Shown piece by piece: positions 1 through 9,094 of a stretch of DNA of 26,803 nucleotides (positions are counted from its first letter, which is position 1; each line of letters begins with the position of its first letter). The position numbers and the translations under genes are program-made. Origin of the DNA: Gammaproteobacteria bacterium (GTDB lineage Bacteria > Pseudomonadota > Gammaproteobacteria > Steroidobacterales > Steroidobacteraceae); contig DAIDKA010000141.1 in NCBI GenBank assembly GCA_027451085.1, forward strand, positions 1 to 26,803, written 5' to 3'. The notes beneath the pieces were generated by a model. It did no database searches and had not been told where the DNA came from. It saw nothing but the letters and a program-made list of their open reading frames with translations.

Positions 1-1
1 C

Positions 2-532
2 GCGCAGCTGATCGAGACCGCCAACAAGTACTTCACCGGCATGCAGCAGAATGACGGCAGGGGCGACTATCCCTTCGCGGACGACTGCAACCGGCTCGAA
101 AACGGCATGCAGACCACCAATGCACCGACGCCTCCGGGGCAGACCCGCCCGGACCCCAAGACCTCGATCAGCTACTCCGCGCAGTGGAGCTGCATGGAGC
201 AGTTCAAGTCCGGCCTGCTGCACTTTGTCTCACGCATCCGTGACCGGCGCTTCGTCGCCGTGGACCAGGAGCGCGGCATTGTCTTTGCCTTCGGGTTCTT
301 TGATCACGAGGCCGGTGATACCCGGCACTTCCGGGCGCCGGACGGCCGCGAGGTCGTGTCGGGCCCGGTGCAGCCGTGGACGTGGGAGATCGCGGAGCTG
401 TTCAAAGTGCAGGGCGGCAAGATCCATCGCATCCAGGCCTTCCTGCAGCGCAGCCCCTACGGCATGAACTCCGGCTGGAGCACCTGGCTGCAGGGCATGT
501 CGGATCAGTACCGGGACGTCAGCATGGAGTGA
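2..532 (+). CDS. NTF2/SnoaL-like conserved protein, 5' end cut off
   Basis: The reading frame is open from the first complete codon of the window, so the start lies to the left; 176 residues are visible before the TGA. The pattern of a hydrophobic helix (IETANKYF), then a conserved Asp-Asp-Cys and ENGMQTTN stretch, then strands ending in KVQGGKIHRIQAF resembles cone-fold NTF2/SnoaL-like proteins, where the last strand carries a 'v.dGkI..ve.f' signature. This family includes isomerases, dehydratases and proteins with no known activity, so no reaction is assigned. It reads in the same direction as the carboxylase operon but is 179 nt upstream of it. That gap holds a short GGCTGC triplet-like repeat near 557-575 and the operator candidate at 609-647, so the gene is probably the end of a separate transcript. 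Confidence 0.6.
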   Translation, partial: AQLIETANKYFTGMQQNDGRGDYPFADDCNRLENGMQTTNAPTPPGQTRPDPKTSISYSAQWSCMEQFKSGLLHFVSRIRDRRFVAVDQERGIVFAFGFFDHEAGDTRHFRAPDGREVVSGPVQPWTWEIAELFKVQGGKIHRIQAFLQRSPYGMNSGWSTWLQGMSDQYRDVSME

Positions 533-608
533 CCGGGGGGTGACCGGGGTCGTTTCCGGCTGCGGCTGCGGCTGCGATGCTTGCCGGCCGGGAACAGGGC
601 CTGTGCCT

Positions 609-647
609 TGCAGCCTCGGTCGGGATGTTGCGCTGCCGTCCGCGCCG
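609..647 (+). promoter_or_regulatory. Candidate tandem activator site upstream of the carboxylase operon
   Basis: A TGCA-starting half (609-623, with GGTCGG at its end) is followed 20 bp later by TTGCGCTGCCGTCCGCGCCG (628-647). The second half matches the site upstream of TonB receptor 1 (8939-8958) at 16 of 20 positions. The left half is clearly weaker. A loose sigma-70-like pair, TTGCGC (628-633) and TACAAG (652-657) with an 18-nt spacer, overlaps it; the -10 match is poor. It lies 64 nt before the operon start. Binding by the AraC-type protein at 7781-8743 is inference. Confidence 0.45.
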
Positions 648-711
648 CGGGTACAAGGCTGCGGGTAGGATCGAACCCGTCAGTGCCGCAAAGCGCGGTG
701 CAGGAGCGACC

Positions 712-2526
712 ATGTCCAATTCCGCTGGTTTTCCACTGCCCAGCTCGCTGAAGGTGGTCCCCGGGACCGAGCAGGCCCAGGCGGCGTACCCGTACTACAC
801 GCAGTTCGCGCCCGAGGACGACCAGCGGTTCTGGTTCTACAACTCCATGCATTTCCCCGAGCCCATGTCGGCTTTCGACATGGTGACGGCCGAGGCGGCG
901 TACTGCGCCCTGGGTGCGGCTAACACGCGGGTGCACTGCCTGCCCACGACCCTGGGGATAGACCACCGCATCATCAACGGCCGGGTCTACATCGGCGGCA
1001 ACGCGGTCACGGACCCCGCGCAGATCGCGAGCCGCACCGCTGAGTTCAATCAGCGGGCGATGTACTACTACGCCAACTGGGAGAAGCTGTACACGCAGTG
1101 GAAGCAGAAGATGCTGCAGCTGATAAAGGACGCGCGCGCGCTGCCCACGCCCGTGCTGCCGGAACTTGAGCCGCTGGAGCACGTGCGCGCGGGACGCGGC
1201 GTCGCCTCCAACCACTACCTGCTGGACACCTACCAGCGCACGCTCGAAGGCTACTTCCGGATGTGGCACCACCACTTCGAGTTCCTGCTGCTGGGCTACG
1301 GCGCGTACATGACGCTGTTCGCCTTCTGCAAGAAGGCCTTCCCGGAGATCAGCGACCAGACGGTCTCGCGCATGGTCGCCGGCATCGATGCCGAGATCTT
1401 CCGCCCCGATGAGGAACTGCGCCGCCTGGCGCGCTGCGCGGTGGAGCTGGGCGTCGATGGGCACTTCCGCGAGGGTGTGTCCGCACAGGACGTGATCCGT
1501 TCTCTGGAGGGCGCGGGGGCCGCCGGCAGGAGCTGGCTCGAGGAGCTCGACAAGTCGCGCGAGCCCTGGTTCAACGTCAACGTCGGCGACGGCTTCTACC
1601 ACTACCATCGAGCCTGGAACGACGATCTGTCGCTGCCGTTCGCGGGCCTGCCCGGCTATGTGCGCCGCGTGCGCGCCGGGGAGCGGATCGAGCGTCCGCT
1701 GGACAAACTGCAGGAGGGGGGCCGGCAGCTGATCGCGGACTACCGCGAACTGCTGTCCTCGGATGAGGAGCGGGCCGCCTACGACCAGATCATCACGCTC
1801 GCACACCGTGTGTTCCCGTACGTCGAAGGGCACAAGTTCTACTGCGAGCACTGGTACACGAACCTGTTCTTCAACAAGATCCGCGAGTTCGGCGCGCTGC
1901 TGGCGCAGAACGGCTTCTTCGCCAGCGCGGATGACGTTTTCCAGCTGACGCATTACGAGCTCGAGGCGGCCATCATCGACCTGATGTCCGCCTGGTCGAA
2001 CGGTTCCGCGCCGCGTGGTCCCGCGCACTGGCCGCAGCGGGTGGCAGAGCGGCGCGCAGCCATTGCGCAGTGGGCGAAGCATGAGACGCCGCCGGCGCTG
2101 GGCCCGGTCCCCGAGGTCATCGACGATCCGGCCATCGTCATGCTATGGGGCATCACCCGCGAGAGCCTGGATGAATGGCTGAAAGCCGGCACCGGCGCGG
2201 ACTCCAACGAGATCCGTGGTTTTGCCGCCTCCAGTGGCGTGGTGGAAGGGCCTGCCCGGCTGGTGCGGTCGGTGCAGGAGATCAGCAAGCTGCAGCCCGG
2301 CGACATCCTGGTCTGCCAGGTCACCAACCCGACCTGGACGCCGGTGTTCCAGAAGATTGCCGCGGCGGTGTCCGACATCGGCGGTTCCATGAGCCACGCC
2401 GCCATCGTTGCGCGCGAGTTCGGCCTGCCCGCCGTGGTGGGCACGGGCAGCGCCACGACGCGCATCCGCGACGGCCAGCGCATCCGCGTGGACGGTGGTC
2501 GCGGCATCGTGACATTGTTGGGTTGA
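712..2526 (+). CDS. PEP-utilising (phosphohistidine swivel) protein, phenylphosphate synthase alpha-like
   Basis: 604 residues. The ATG at 712 follows an AGGAG ribosome site; an earlier in-frame start at 577 would add a low-complexity leader with no family likeness. The C-terminal ~90 residues are a PEP-utiliser swivelling domain: VCQVTNPTWTPVF, then GGSMSHAAIVARE, then FGLPAVVG and a final IRVDGGRGIV strand. The phosphorylatable histidine is His562. In Thauera aromatica phenylphosphate synthase the alpha protein (about 70 kDa) carries its phosphohistidine at residue 569 and has the same layout of a long non-PEP-synthase N-terminus (FWFYNSMHFPEPMSAFD here) plus swivel domain. Expected chemistry: accept phosphate from the ATP-binding partner encoded immediately downstream and pass it to an organic hydroxyl or enol. 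The substrate is unknown. First gene of the operon; a 5-nt gap separates it from the next gene. Confidence 0.82.
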   Translation: MSNSAGFPLPSSLKVVPGTEQAQAAYPYYTQFAPEDDQRFWFYNSMHFPEPMSAFDMVTAEAAYCALGAANTRVHCLPTTLGIDHRIINGRVYIGGNAVTDPAQIASRTAEFNQRAMYYYANWEKLYTQWKQKMLQLIKDARALPTPVLPELEPLEHVRAGRGVASNHYLLDTYQRTLEGYFRMWHHHFEFLLLGYGAYMTLFAFCKKAFPEISDQTVSRMVAGIDAEIFRPDEELRRLARCAVELGVDGHFREGVSAQDVIRSLEGAGAAGRSWLEELDKSREPWFNVNVGDGFYHYHRAWNDDLSLPFAGLPGYVRRVRAGERIERPLDKLQEGGRQLIADYRELLSSDEERAAYDQIITLAHRVFPYVEGHKFYCEHWYTNLFFNKIREFGALLAQNGFFASADDVFQLTHYELEAAIIDLMSAWSNGSAPRGPAHWPQRVAERRAAIAQWAKHETPPALGPVPEVIDDPAIVMLWGITRESLDEWLKAGTGADSNEIRGFAASSGVVEGPARLVRSVQEISKLQPGDILVCQVTNPTWTPVFQKIAAAVSDIGGSMSHAAIVAREFGLPAVVGTGSATTRIRDGQRIRVDGGRGIVTLLG

Positions 2527-2531
2527 GCACG

Positions 2532-3572
2532 ATGGCGGATTCGCACGTCGACTGGTTCGAGAACATCGGTCTCGCCCAGCGTACCGAGGTCGGCGGCAAG
2601 GGCGGCAGTCTCGGCGAACTGGTGCGCGCCGGACATCCGGTGCCACCGGGGTTTGTCGTCAGGACCGGGGCCTTTGAGCGCCACATCGAGGCGCTGGAGC
2701 GCCAGGCGCCGCTGCGGGGCGCGGTCGAAAGGCTCGATCCCGATGATCTCGATGCCCTGAGGATCGCCTGCGGCGCGTTGCGCGAGCGGGTGGAAAGCGC
2801 GCCACTGCCGCCGGAGGTCGAGCTGGAGGTGCTCGCCGCACATGCCCAGCTGTGCAGCCAGGGGGTGGCCACTGTTGCCGTGCGTTCGTCGGCGACCACC
2901 GAGGATGCGGTTGATGCCAGCTTCGCCGGGCTCCAGGACACGTACCTGTGGGTGCGGGGTGCGCGGGAGGTGCTGCACAAGGTGCGCAGCTGCTGGGCCA
3001 GCCTGTACTCGGTGGATTCGGTGAGTTACCGCCTGCGCAAGCAGTTCCCGGAGCGCGAGGTCGCCATGGCCGTGGTGGTGCAGGCCATGGTGGACGCGCG
3101 CACCGCCGGGGTGATGTTCACGCGCAGCCCCACCAGCGGCGACCGCTCGGTGATCACCATCGAAGGTGCCTGGGGGCTGGGATCGGCGGTGGTCAGTGGC
3201 GAAGTCACCCCAGACCGCTGGGTGCTGGGCAAGATCACCGGGGAGATCACCCGCCGCGATATCTCGCCCAAGCTCATCCGCCATGTGCCGGGCGACAGCG
3301 GTGTCGAAGAACAGCCTGTGCCGCAGGACATGCGCAGTCAGCCCAGCCTGAACGATGAAGAACTGCAGGCGCTGCGCAATGTCGGGCGGGCGGTGGAACG
3401 TCACTATGGCTGTCCGCAGGACATCGAGTGGGCGGTGGACAAGGCCGGACGTATCCAACTGCTGCAAAGCCGCCCGGAGACGGTGTGGGCGTCGAAGCAG
3501 GCGGTGCCGGTGGCGCGTGCCGCTGATAATCCGCTGCACCACGTGATGACGATTTTTGGAGGCAAGCGGTGA
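2532..3572 (+). CDS. PEP/pyruvate-binding (PPDK N-terminal) ATP-binding protein, phenylphosphate synthase beta-like
   Basis: 346 residues; the ATG lies 5 nt after the previous stop. It is a free-standing copy of the N-terminal ATP-binding domain of PEP synthase. VGGKGGSLGEL (residues 20-30, nucleotide-binding Lys23), VPPGFVV (38-43), AVRSSATTEDAVDASFAGLQDT (about 116-137, Arg118), QAMVDARTAGVMFT, GLGSAVVSGEVTPDRW, CPQDIEWAVD and the terminal QLLQSRPETVW are all intact. It lacks swivel and PEP-binding domains, so it must work with the swivel protein upstream, as the 40-kDa subunit does in phenylphosphate synthase. Expected reaction: ATP hydrolysis to AMP and Pi with transfer of the beta-phosphate to His562 of the partner. 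No third CBS-domain subunit, as found in the Thauera enzyme, is visible here. Its stop overlaps the GTG of the next gene by 4 nt. Confidence 0.87.
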   Translation: MADSHVDWFENIGLAQRTEVGGKGGSLGELVRAGHPVPPGFVVRTGAFERHIEALERQAPLRGAVERLDPDDLDALRIACGALRERVESAPLPPEVELEVLAAHAQLCSQGVATVAVRSSATTEDAVDASFAGLQDTYLWVRGAREVLHKVRSCWASLYSVDSVSYRLRKQFPEREVAMAVVVQAMVDARTAGVMFTRSPTSGDRSVITIEGAWGLGSAVVSGEVTPDRWVLGKITGEITRRDISPKLIRHVPGDSGVEEQPVPQDMRSQPSLNDEELQALRNVGRAVERHYGCPQDIEWAVDKAGRIQLLQSRPETVWASKQAVPVARAADNPLHHVMTIFGGKR

Positions 3573-4060
3573 GTCTGACGGCCAAGGACATCGAGACCAT
3601 CACCCGGCTGCTGGAAGCCTCCAGCTTCGACGAACTGGAGCTCGAGATCGAGGGGCTTAAATTGTCGCTGCGGCGACGGGGAGCAGTTTCAGCGGCAGTG
3701 GTTGCGCCAGGTGCAGCGCCGGGAGCGGGGTTCACACCGGCCGTGCAGGCGGTACCGCCTTCGCCAGAGTCCGCCACGCCACCTCCTGCGGCGCCGCCAT
3801 CGGTGGTGCCGCCGCCCGCGGGTCCGGACATCCTGACAGCTCCGCTGCTGGGCACTTTTTACCGGTCCCCTCGACCCGGGGAACCACCCTTCGTCGAGGT
3901 GGGCTCACGGGTGGAGCCGGATACCGTCGTCGGCATCATCGAGGTCATGAAGCTGATGAACGCCGTGCATGCCGGCCGCAGGGGCCGCGTGACCGAAATC
4001 CTGAGTCAGGACGGCGCGCTGGTCGAGTACGGCCAGGCACTGCTGCGCATCGAGGCCTGA
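3569..4060 (+). CDS. Biotin carboxyl carrier protein, AccB-like
   Basis: 163 residues, GTG start at 3569 in a GTGA overlap with the preceding stop; TTGGAGG just upstream serves as ribosome site. The N-terminus (DIETITRLLEASSFDELELEIEGLKLSLRR) is the AccB-type helix-strand, followed by an Ala/Pro-rich linker (about 40-86) and the biotinyl domain. The domain has the AccB 'thumb' (LLGTFYRSPRPGEPPFVEVG) and the biotinylation motif EVMKLM, with Lys128 as the modified lysine. The family usually reads EAMKMM, so the Ala-to-Val change is a small oddity. It should carry carboxybiotin between the carboxylase and carboxyltransferase encoded next. It could instead be a second acetyl-CoA carboxylase carrier, but no accA/accD-type transferase is nearby and the neighbours argue for a dedicated carrier. 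Confidence 0.88.
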   Translation: MSLTAKDIETITRLLEASSFDELELEIEGLKLSLRRRGAVSAAVVAPGAAPGAGFTPAVQAVPPSPESATPPPAAPPSVVPPPAGPDILTAPLLGTFYRSPRPGEPPFVEVGSRVEPDTVVGIIEVMKLMNAVHAGRRGRVTEILSQDGALVEYGQALLRIEA

Positions 4061-4081
4061 CACAGCCATGCGCGCAACCGC

Positions 4082-5429
<1,348 letters not shown>

Positions 5430-5437
<8 letters not shown>

Positions 5438-6893
5438 GCTGGAACTGGTCGAAACCTCGCTGCGCGACGGCAACCAGTGCCTGTGGGGCGCGCTGGGCGT
5501 CGATACCGCGCGCACTCTCACGATTGCGCCGCTCCTGGACCAGGCGGGCTTTCGCGCCATCGATTTCACCACTTCCACGCACATGGGCGTGGCGGTGCGC
5601 TACAAGCAGGAGGACCCCTGGGAGCGCATCCGGCTGATGGCGCAGGTCATGCGCCGTACGCCACTGCAGTTCATGTCCACAGGGTTCCGCTTCATCTCCT
5701 GGGAGACGGCCAGCCCGGATTTCATGGGGCTGGCGTTCCGCACGCTGGCGCGCAATGGCATCCGCCGCTTCTGCCTGGCCGATCCCATGAATGATACCGC
5801 CGCCACCCTCGCCTGCGCGCGAATGGTCAAGGAGGGCGGCGGCGGATACGTCATTGCGGCGCTGGTGTTCACCATCAGTCCGATCCATGACGACGCCTAT
5901 TACGTGCGCTGTGCCCGGGAGCTTGCCGCCAGCCCCGACATCGACGCGCTCTACATAAAGGATGCAGGCGGGCTGCTGGGCCCGCAGCGCGTGGCGACGC
6001 TGGTACCAGCGGTGAAGGCGGTCATCGGCGCCAAGCCGCTGGAGCTGCATGCCCACTGCACCATCGGGCTGGCGGAGCCCAGCTACCTGGAGGCGGCGAA
6101 ACTGGGGGTCTGCGCCCTGCAATGCGCATCGGGCGCCGCGGCCGATGGTACTTCCAATCCCAAGGCCACCCGCGTGGCGGCGAATCTCACGGCGCTCGGG
6201 CATACCGTACGCATCGATACCGGGGCGCTGGCCGCCATCGATGACTACTTCACGCGCCTGGCGCAGGCCGAGGGCCTCAAGGCCGGCGGCCCCATGAACT
6301 ACGATGCCGGCTACCTGCGCCACCAGCTGCCCGGCGGCATGGTCGGCACGATGCGCCGCCAGCTGGGTGAAAGCCGGCTGTCGCACCTGGAAGGCGCGGT
6401 CATCGAAGAAATCGGCCGGGTGCGCGAAGAACTGGGCTGGCCCATCGTCATGACACCCTTTGCGCAGATGGTGCTGACCCAGGCCGTGATGAACGTGACC
6501 GGGCGCGAGCGCTATGCCGTGGTGCCGGATGAAGTGATCCGTTATGCCCTAGGCCGGTTCGGACATCCCACCGTGCCCATCGCAGCTGCGGTGATGGAGC
6601 GCATCGAATCATTGCCGCGCACCCGCGAACTGCGCGCGGAGCCGCCCATGACGGAACTGCCGGAACTGCGGCGGCGGATCGGCGCCACGCTGTCGGACGA
6701 GGAGTTCCTGCTGCGCGCCACCATGCCGGTGCAGCAGGTGGATGCCATGCTGGCGGCAGGCCCCGCGCCGCGGCATTACGATCCGGCATCGAGCCCGGTG
6801 ATGGAACTCATCCGCCGGCTGACTGCGCGGCAGGACCTGAGCGATGTGCTGGTGCGCAAGCACGGCTTCCAGTTGCGGCTGCGGCGCGCATAA
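5430..6893 (+). CDS. Pyruvate-carboxylase/oxaloacetate-decarboxylase-like carboxyltransferase, altered substrate pocket
   Basis: 487 residues; ATG 5430 overlaps the biotin carboxylase stop by 8 nt. It has an HMGL-like TIM barrel followed by a PYC/OADA domain (GGMVGTMRRQL, MTPFAQMVLTQAVMNV, RYAVVPDEVIRYALGRFGHP) and no attached biotinyl domain. Family residues kept: TSLRDGNQ (Asp13, Gln16), YIKDAGGLL (Lys177, the active-site lysine), HAH (His207, His209, metal ligands) and GTSNP (Thr241; GTSQP in relatives). Changed: the FRVFD motif, whose Arg contacts the carboxylate of pyruvate in pyruvate carboxylase, reads FCLAD with Cys115, and HTHD reads HAHC. It should move CO2 from carboxybiotin to an enolate. 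I infer that the acceptor is not a 2-oxo acid but a ketone- or phenol-like molecule. A stand-alone pyruvate carboxylase is the main alternative. Confidence 0.87.
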
Positions 6894-6906
6894 AGGATTT
6901 TCAAGA

Positions 6907-7749
6907 ATGACGGATGAGACAGCCGGCCTGCCGGCGGGACTGGCCGGCTGCGGCTTCATGTTCGACGTGGACGGGACCCTGCTGCTGAGCGACCGTTCGC
7001 TCGGGGGATACGAGGTGCTGCCGGGCGCGATCGAAGTCCTCTCGACCCTGAAGGAGCGCGGCATACCTTACGTGGTGCTCACCAATGGCAGTGCCTATCC
7101 GCCGGCCGAGCAGGCCGCCAAGCTGCGGCGCATCGGACTTGCGGTTGAGGACCGGCAGATGCTCACGCCCTCCAGCGTGACCGCCGACTACATGGTACGC
7201 AAGGGCATCAAGCGGGTGCTGGTACTGGGAATCCGCGGGGTGGGCCATGCCCTGGCCGAGGCGGGCATCACCACGTTGTATCCCGGCGAGCCGGGCGCCT
7301 CACAGGTCGACGCCGTCTACGTCGGCTGGTTTCCCGACTGCGCCATGCGCGACATCGAAGCCGGGTGCCACGCCGTATGGAATGGCGCGAAGCTCTACGT
7401 GGCCTCGGACGTTCCGTTCTTCGCCACGCGTGAAGGCCGCACCATCGGCTATTCCTTCACCATTGTAGGCGCCATCCGCCGCCTCACCCACGCCCGCGCC
7501 ATTCTCACCGGCAAGCCCTCGCTGCATGCGTTGCGCTTCGTGGCCCGCAAACTTGGCGTGCCCATGCAGAAAGTCGTCGTCGTCGGCGACGACCCCAGGG
7601 TGGAAACGCAGATGGCCCTGCGCGGTGGCGCCAGCTCGTTCGCAGTTGCCACGGGCACGACTTCGCGCGAGCAGTGGCTGGCGCAGCCGCCGAAATTGCG
7701 CCCGCACCGGGTGCTCAACGGGATCGGAGAGATCCTGACGTTGCTGTGA
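6907..7749 (+). CDS. HAD-superfamily class IIA (NagD-like) phosphatase
   Basis: 280 residues; the ATG lies 13 nt after the carboxyltransferase stop, with AAAGGA as ribosome site. HAD motif I is FDVDGTLL (nucleophile Asp20, acid/base Asp22), motif II VLTNGS (57-62), motif III Lys203 in LTGKPS, and motif IV VVVGDDPRVETQMALRGGA (Asp228, Asp229). The cap placement between motifs II and III fits class IIA, the NagD/PGP/AraL group that cleaves small organophosphates; the usual GDrldTDi ending of motif IV is degenerate (ETQM). As the last gene of an operon starting with a phosphotransferase pair, it may dephosphorylate a product or a dead-end phosphorylated intermediate. That role is inference. It converges on the AraC gene 31 nt away. 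Confidence 0.85.
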   Translation: MTDETAGLPAGLAGCGFMFDVDGTLLLSDRSLGGYEVLPGAIEVLSTLKERGIPYVVLTNGSAYPPAEQAAKLRRIGLAVEDRQMLTPSSVTADYMVRKGIKRVLVLGIRGVGHALAEAGITTLYPGEPGASQVDAVYVGWFPDCAMRDIEAGCHAVWNGAKLYVASDVPFFATREGRTIGYSFTIVGAIRRLTHARAILTGKPSLHALRFVARKLGVPMQKVVVVGDDPRVETQMALRGGASSFAVATGTTSREQWLAQPPKLRPHRVLNGIGEILTLL

Positions 7750-7780
7750 TCCCGCGCAACCTGCGGGCCGGTGGCGATGT

Positions 7781-8743
7781 TCAGTGATTCGCGCGCAAGG
7801 CCGCGCGACGGAACTGCAACGGCGGCAGGCCGAACTGCTGGCGGAAGCGACGGGCGAAGTGGCTGGGATCACCAAAGCCGCAGCGCGCCGCGACGTCCTC
7901 AATAGCCAGGTCGGCAAGGCCAGGGTCCCGCAGCATTTCCCGCGCGCGGCTGAGCCGCAGTTGCATCAGGCGTTCCGCAAAGGTCGTCTGCACAGCGGCG
8001 AAGGTGTAGTGCAACGTGCGCTTGGAAATGCCGTGTGCGGCCGCGACCGCCGTCGGGGACAGGTCTGGATCGTCCAGCCGTTCCAGCAGAGTCTGGGTCA
8101 GGCCCGCCAGCAGCCCCTTTGATCCGGGCACGGCCTGGTTACCCACCGCGAGCGCCAGCAGGGCTGCGATCTGCTCGCCCACCATGGCGGGCGGCAGCGC
8201 CAGCTGGACGCAGGTCTCGCGCCGCAGGCTGCCTACCGCAGCGCACAACGCGGCGGCCCAGTCACTGCCGCAGATGAGCCGCGCAGTACAGTCCTGCGGC
8301 CGAGGCAGCCAGTGACGCAGCCATTCCTCCGGCATCTGCAGCGCCGCAGCGCTGGTGACCTGGGGGCATTCCAGGCCGTAAGGTTCGGAGCCATTGACGA
8401 GCACGCACTCGCCGCTGCGCAGATGAACCTCCCGGTTCTGCTGTCTCAGGGACAGCTGGCCGGCGCGCAACTGCAGCAGAATAAAGCCCGGATACCGTGT
8501 ACGGGCAATGCGGGCGGCGGTGCGCCGTACGCGCTGACTGCCCGCGTCCAGGAAGCTCAGGGTGGTGCAACCCAGCTGCACCTGGTCCAGGCGTGCACTG
8601 AAACGCTGTCGCAGCGGTGCCTGGATATCGAGCTCCAGGAACCGGTCGCAGACAGTCTCCACCCAATAGGCCAGCGCGCGGCGCTGGTCGACGTCCTGGG
8701 TGGACCAGGAATGCGGTCGTTCGGTGTCGAGCCATTCCGCCAT
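7781..8743 (-). CDS. AraC-family transcriptional regulator (AraC_binding_2 type)
   Basis: 320 residues on the minus strand, ATG at 8743. The C-terminal ~100 residues hold two helix-turn-helix units: LSPTAVAAAHGISKRTLHYTFA, then IEDVAARCGFGDPSHFARRFRQQFGLPPLQFRR, the second being the strongly conserved AraC signature. The N-terminal two thirds look like the cupin-type AraC_binding_2 sensor found in FeaR and related regulators of aromatic and carbon-source catabolism (GFILLQLRAGQLSLRQQNREVHLRSGECVLVNGSEPYGLE). It sits between the carboxylase operon (convergent) and TonB receptor 1 (divergent). Tandem direct repeats that suit this family occur in front of both and of TonB receptor 2. I infer that it is the local activator responding to the compound being imported. 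The ligand is unknown. Confidence 0.9.
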   Translation of the reverse strand: MAEWLDTERPHSWSTQDVDQRRALAYWVETVCDRFLELDIQAPLRQRFSARLDQVQLGCTTLSFLDAGSQRVRRTAARIARTRYPGFILLQLRAGQLSLRQQNREVHLRSGECVLVNGSEPYGLECPQVTSAAALQMPEEWLRHWLPRPQDCTARLICGSDWAAALCAAVGSLRRETCVQLALPPAMVGEQIAALLALAVGNQAVPGSKGLLAGLTQTLLERLDDPDLSPTAVAAAHGISKRTLHYTFAAVQTTFAERLMQLRLSRAREMLRDPGLADLAIEDVAARCGFGDPSHFARRFRQQFGLPPLQFRRAALRANH

Positions 8744-8888
8744 GCTTCTCGAAGCTCCTGGTTGGGGCGCGGGCCTTCAGGGTGGCGCCGTCCTTGCCGT
8801 TGCCGCGAGGCAACGAGCTGGTGTTGTGGTGTCAATGTGGCATATTCGGGGAAACCTGCGCAAGACCGGGCTTAGTCCAGCCGGCAAC

Positions 8889-8904
8889 TGTTGTGTGTAC
8901 AACA
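8889..8904. promoter_or_regulatory. Inverted repeat TGTTGT-GTGT-ACAACA
   Basis: Perfect 6-bp arms with a 4-bp spacer, 17 bp left of the tandem direct repeat and between two divergent genes. The size and symmetry fit a dimeric repressor or activator site, though a chance palindrome of this size is possible. No protein is assigned to it. Confidence 0.35.
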
Positions 8905-8920
8905 CGAATCTGGCCAATGC

Positions 8921-8958
8921 TGCACTGCCGTCCGTTCGTTGCACTGTGGTCCGCGCAG
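8921..8958 (+). promoter_or_regulatory. Tandem direct repeat, candidate AraC-family operator for TonB receptor 1
   Basis: TGCACTGCCGTCCG (8921-8934) and TGCACTGTGGTCCG (8940-8953) agree at 12 of 14 positions with a 19-bp period, close to two turns of the helix. The right copy extends to TTGCACTGTGGTCCGCGCAG (8939-8958). AraC-family activators such as AraC and XylS bind direct repeats of about this period, and XylS half-sites also begin TGCA. Related pairs lie at 609-647 and 17797-17834. Confidence 0.55.
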
Positions 8959-9011
8959 CCAAATGTTACGTTGCGTTAACTTCCGCTGGCGCAGGCAGGG
9001 GGGGACAAGAA

Positions 9012-9038
9012 CGATGGCCGGGTTCGCCCGGACCATCG
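9012..9038 (+). promoter_or_regulatory. Strong TTCG-loop hairpin in the leader of TonB receptor 1
   Basis: CGATGGCCGGG (9012-9022), loop TTCG, then CCCGG-A-CCATCG (9027-9038): 11 base pairs with one bulged A. It ends 56 nt before the receptor start. There is no U tract after it, so it is not a classical terminator. It could be a leader element, an mRNA stabiliser or a remnant. Confidence 0.45.
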
Positions 9039-9094
9039 CCCGCTCGCTGATTACAAAGACTGCGTGGATTTTGAACGCACAAGGGGAAATTCAG

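Larger units (their letters stand above)
8744..9094. other. 351-bp divergent control region between the AraC gene and TonB receptor 1
   Basis: No gene is supported here. From left to right it holds an inverted repeat (8889-8904), a tandem direct repeat (8921-8958) and a strong TTCG-loop hairpin (9012-9038) in the receptor leader; each is listed separately. The reading frame of the receptor extends back through this stretch from ATG 9014, but the extension has no signal-peptide character and runs through the hairpin, so I treat it as untranslated. No convincing -10/-35 pair was found for either gene. Confidence 0.6.

Noticed and set aside
557..575. Short GGCTGC triplicate as a functional repeat
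   Set aside because: Three short units in GC-rich DNA are readily explained by composition or slippage; no other signal attached.
505..2082. Long antisense open frame (525 codons) opposite the swivel-protein gene
   Set aside because: It has no recognisable domain, is Arg/Val/Leu-rich in the manner of GC-rich shadow frames, and the plus strand encodes a clear conserved domain over the same bases.
1953..3542. Long antisense open frame (529 codons) opposite the ATP-binding protein
   Set aside because: The plus-strand product carries every PPDK N-terminal motif; the antisense product is His/Arg-rich with no motif.
7750..7780. Terminator between the HAD phosphatase and the AraC gene
   Set aside because: Only a 4-5 bp stem (CCGC/GCGG) with no T run; too weak to call.
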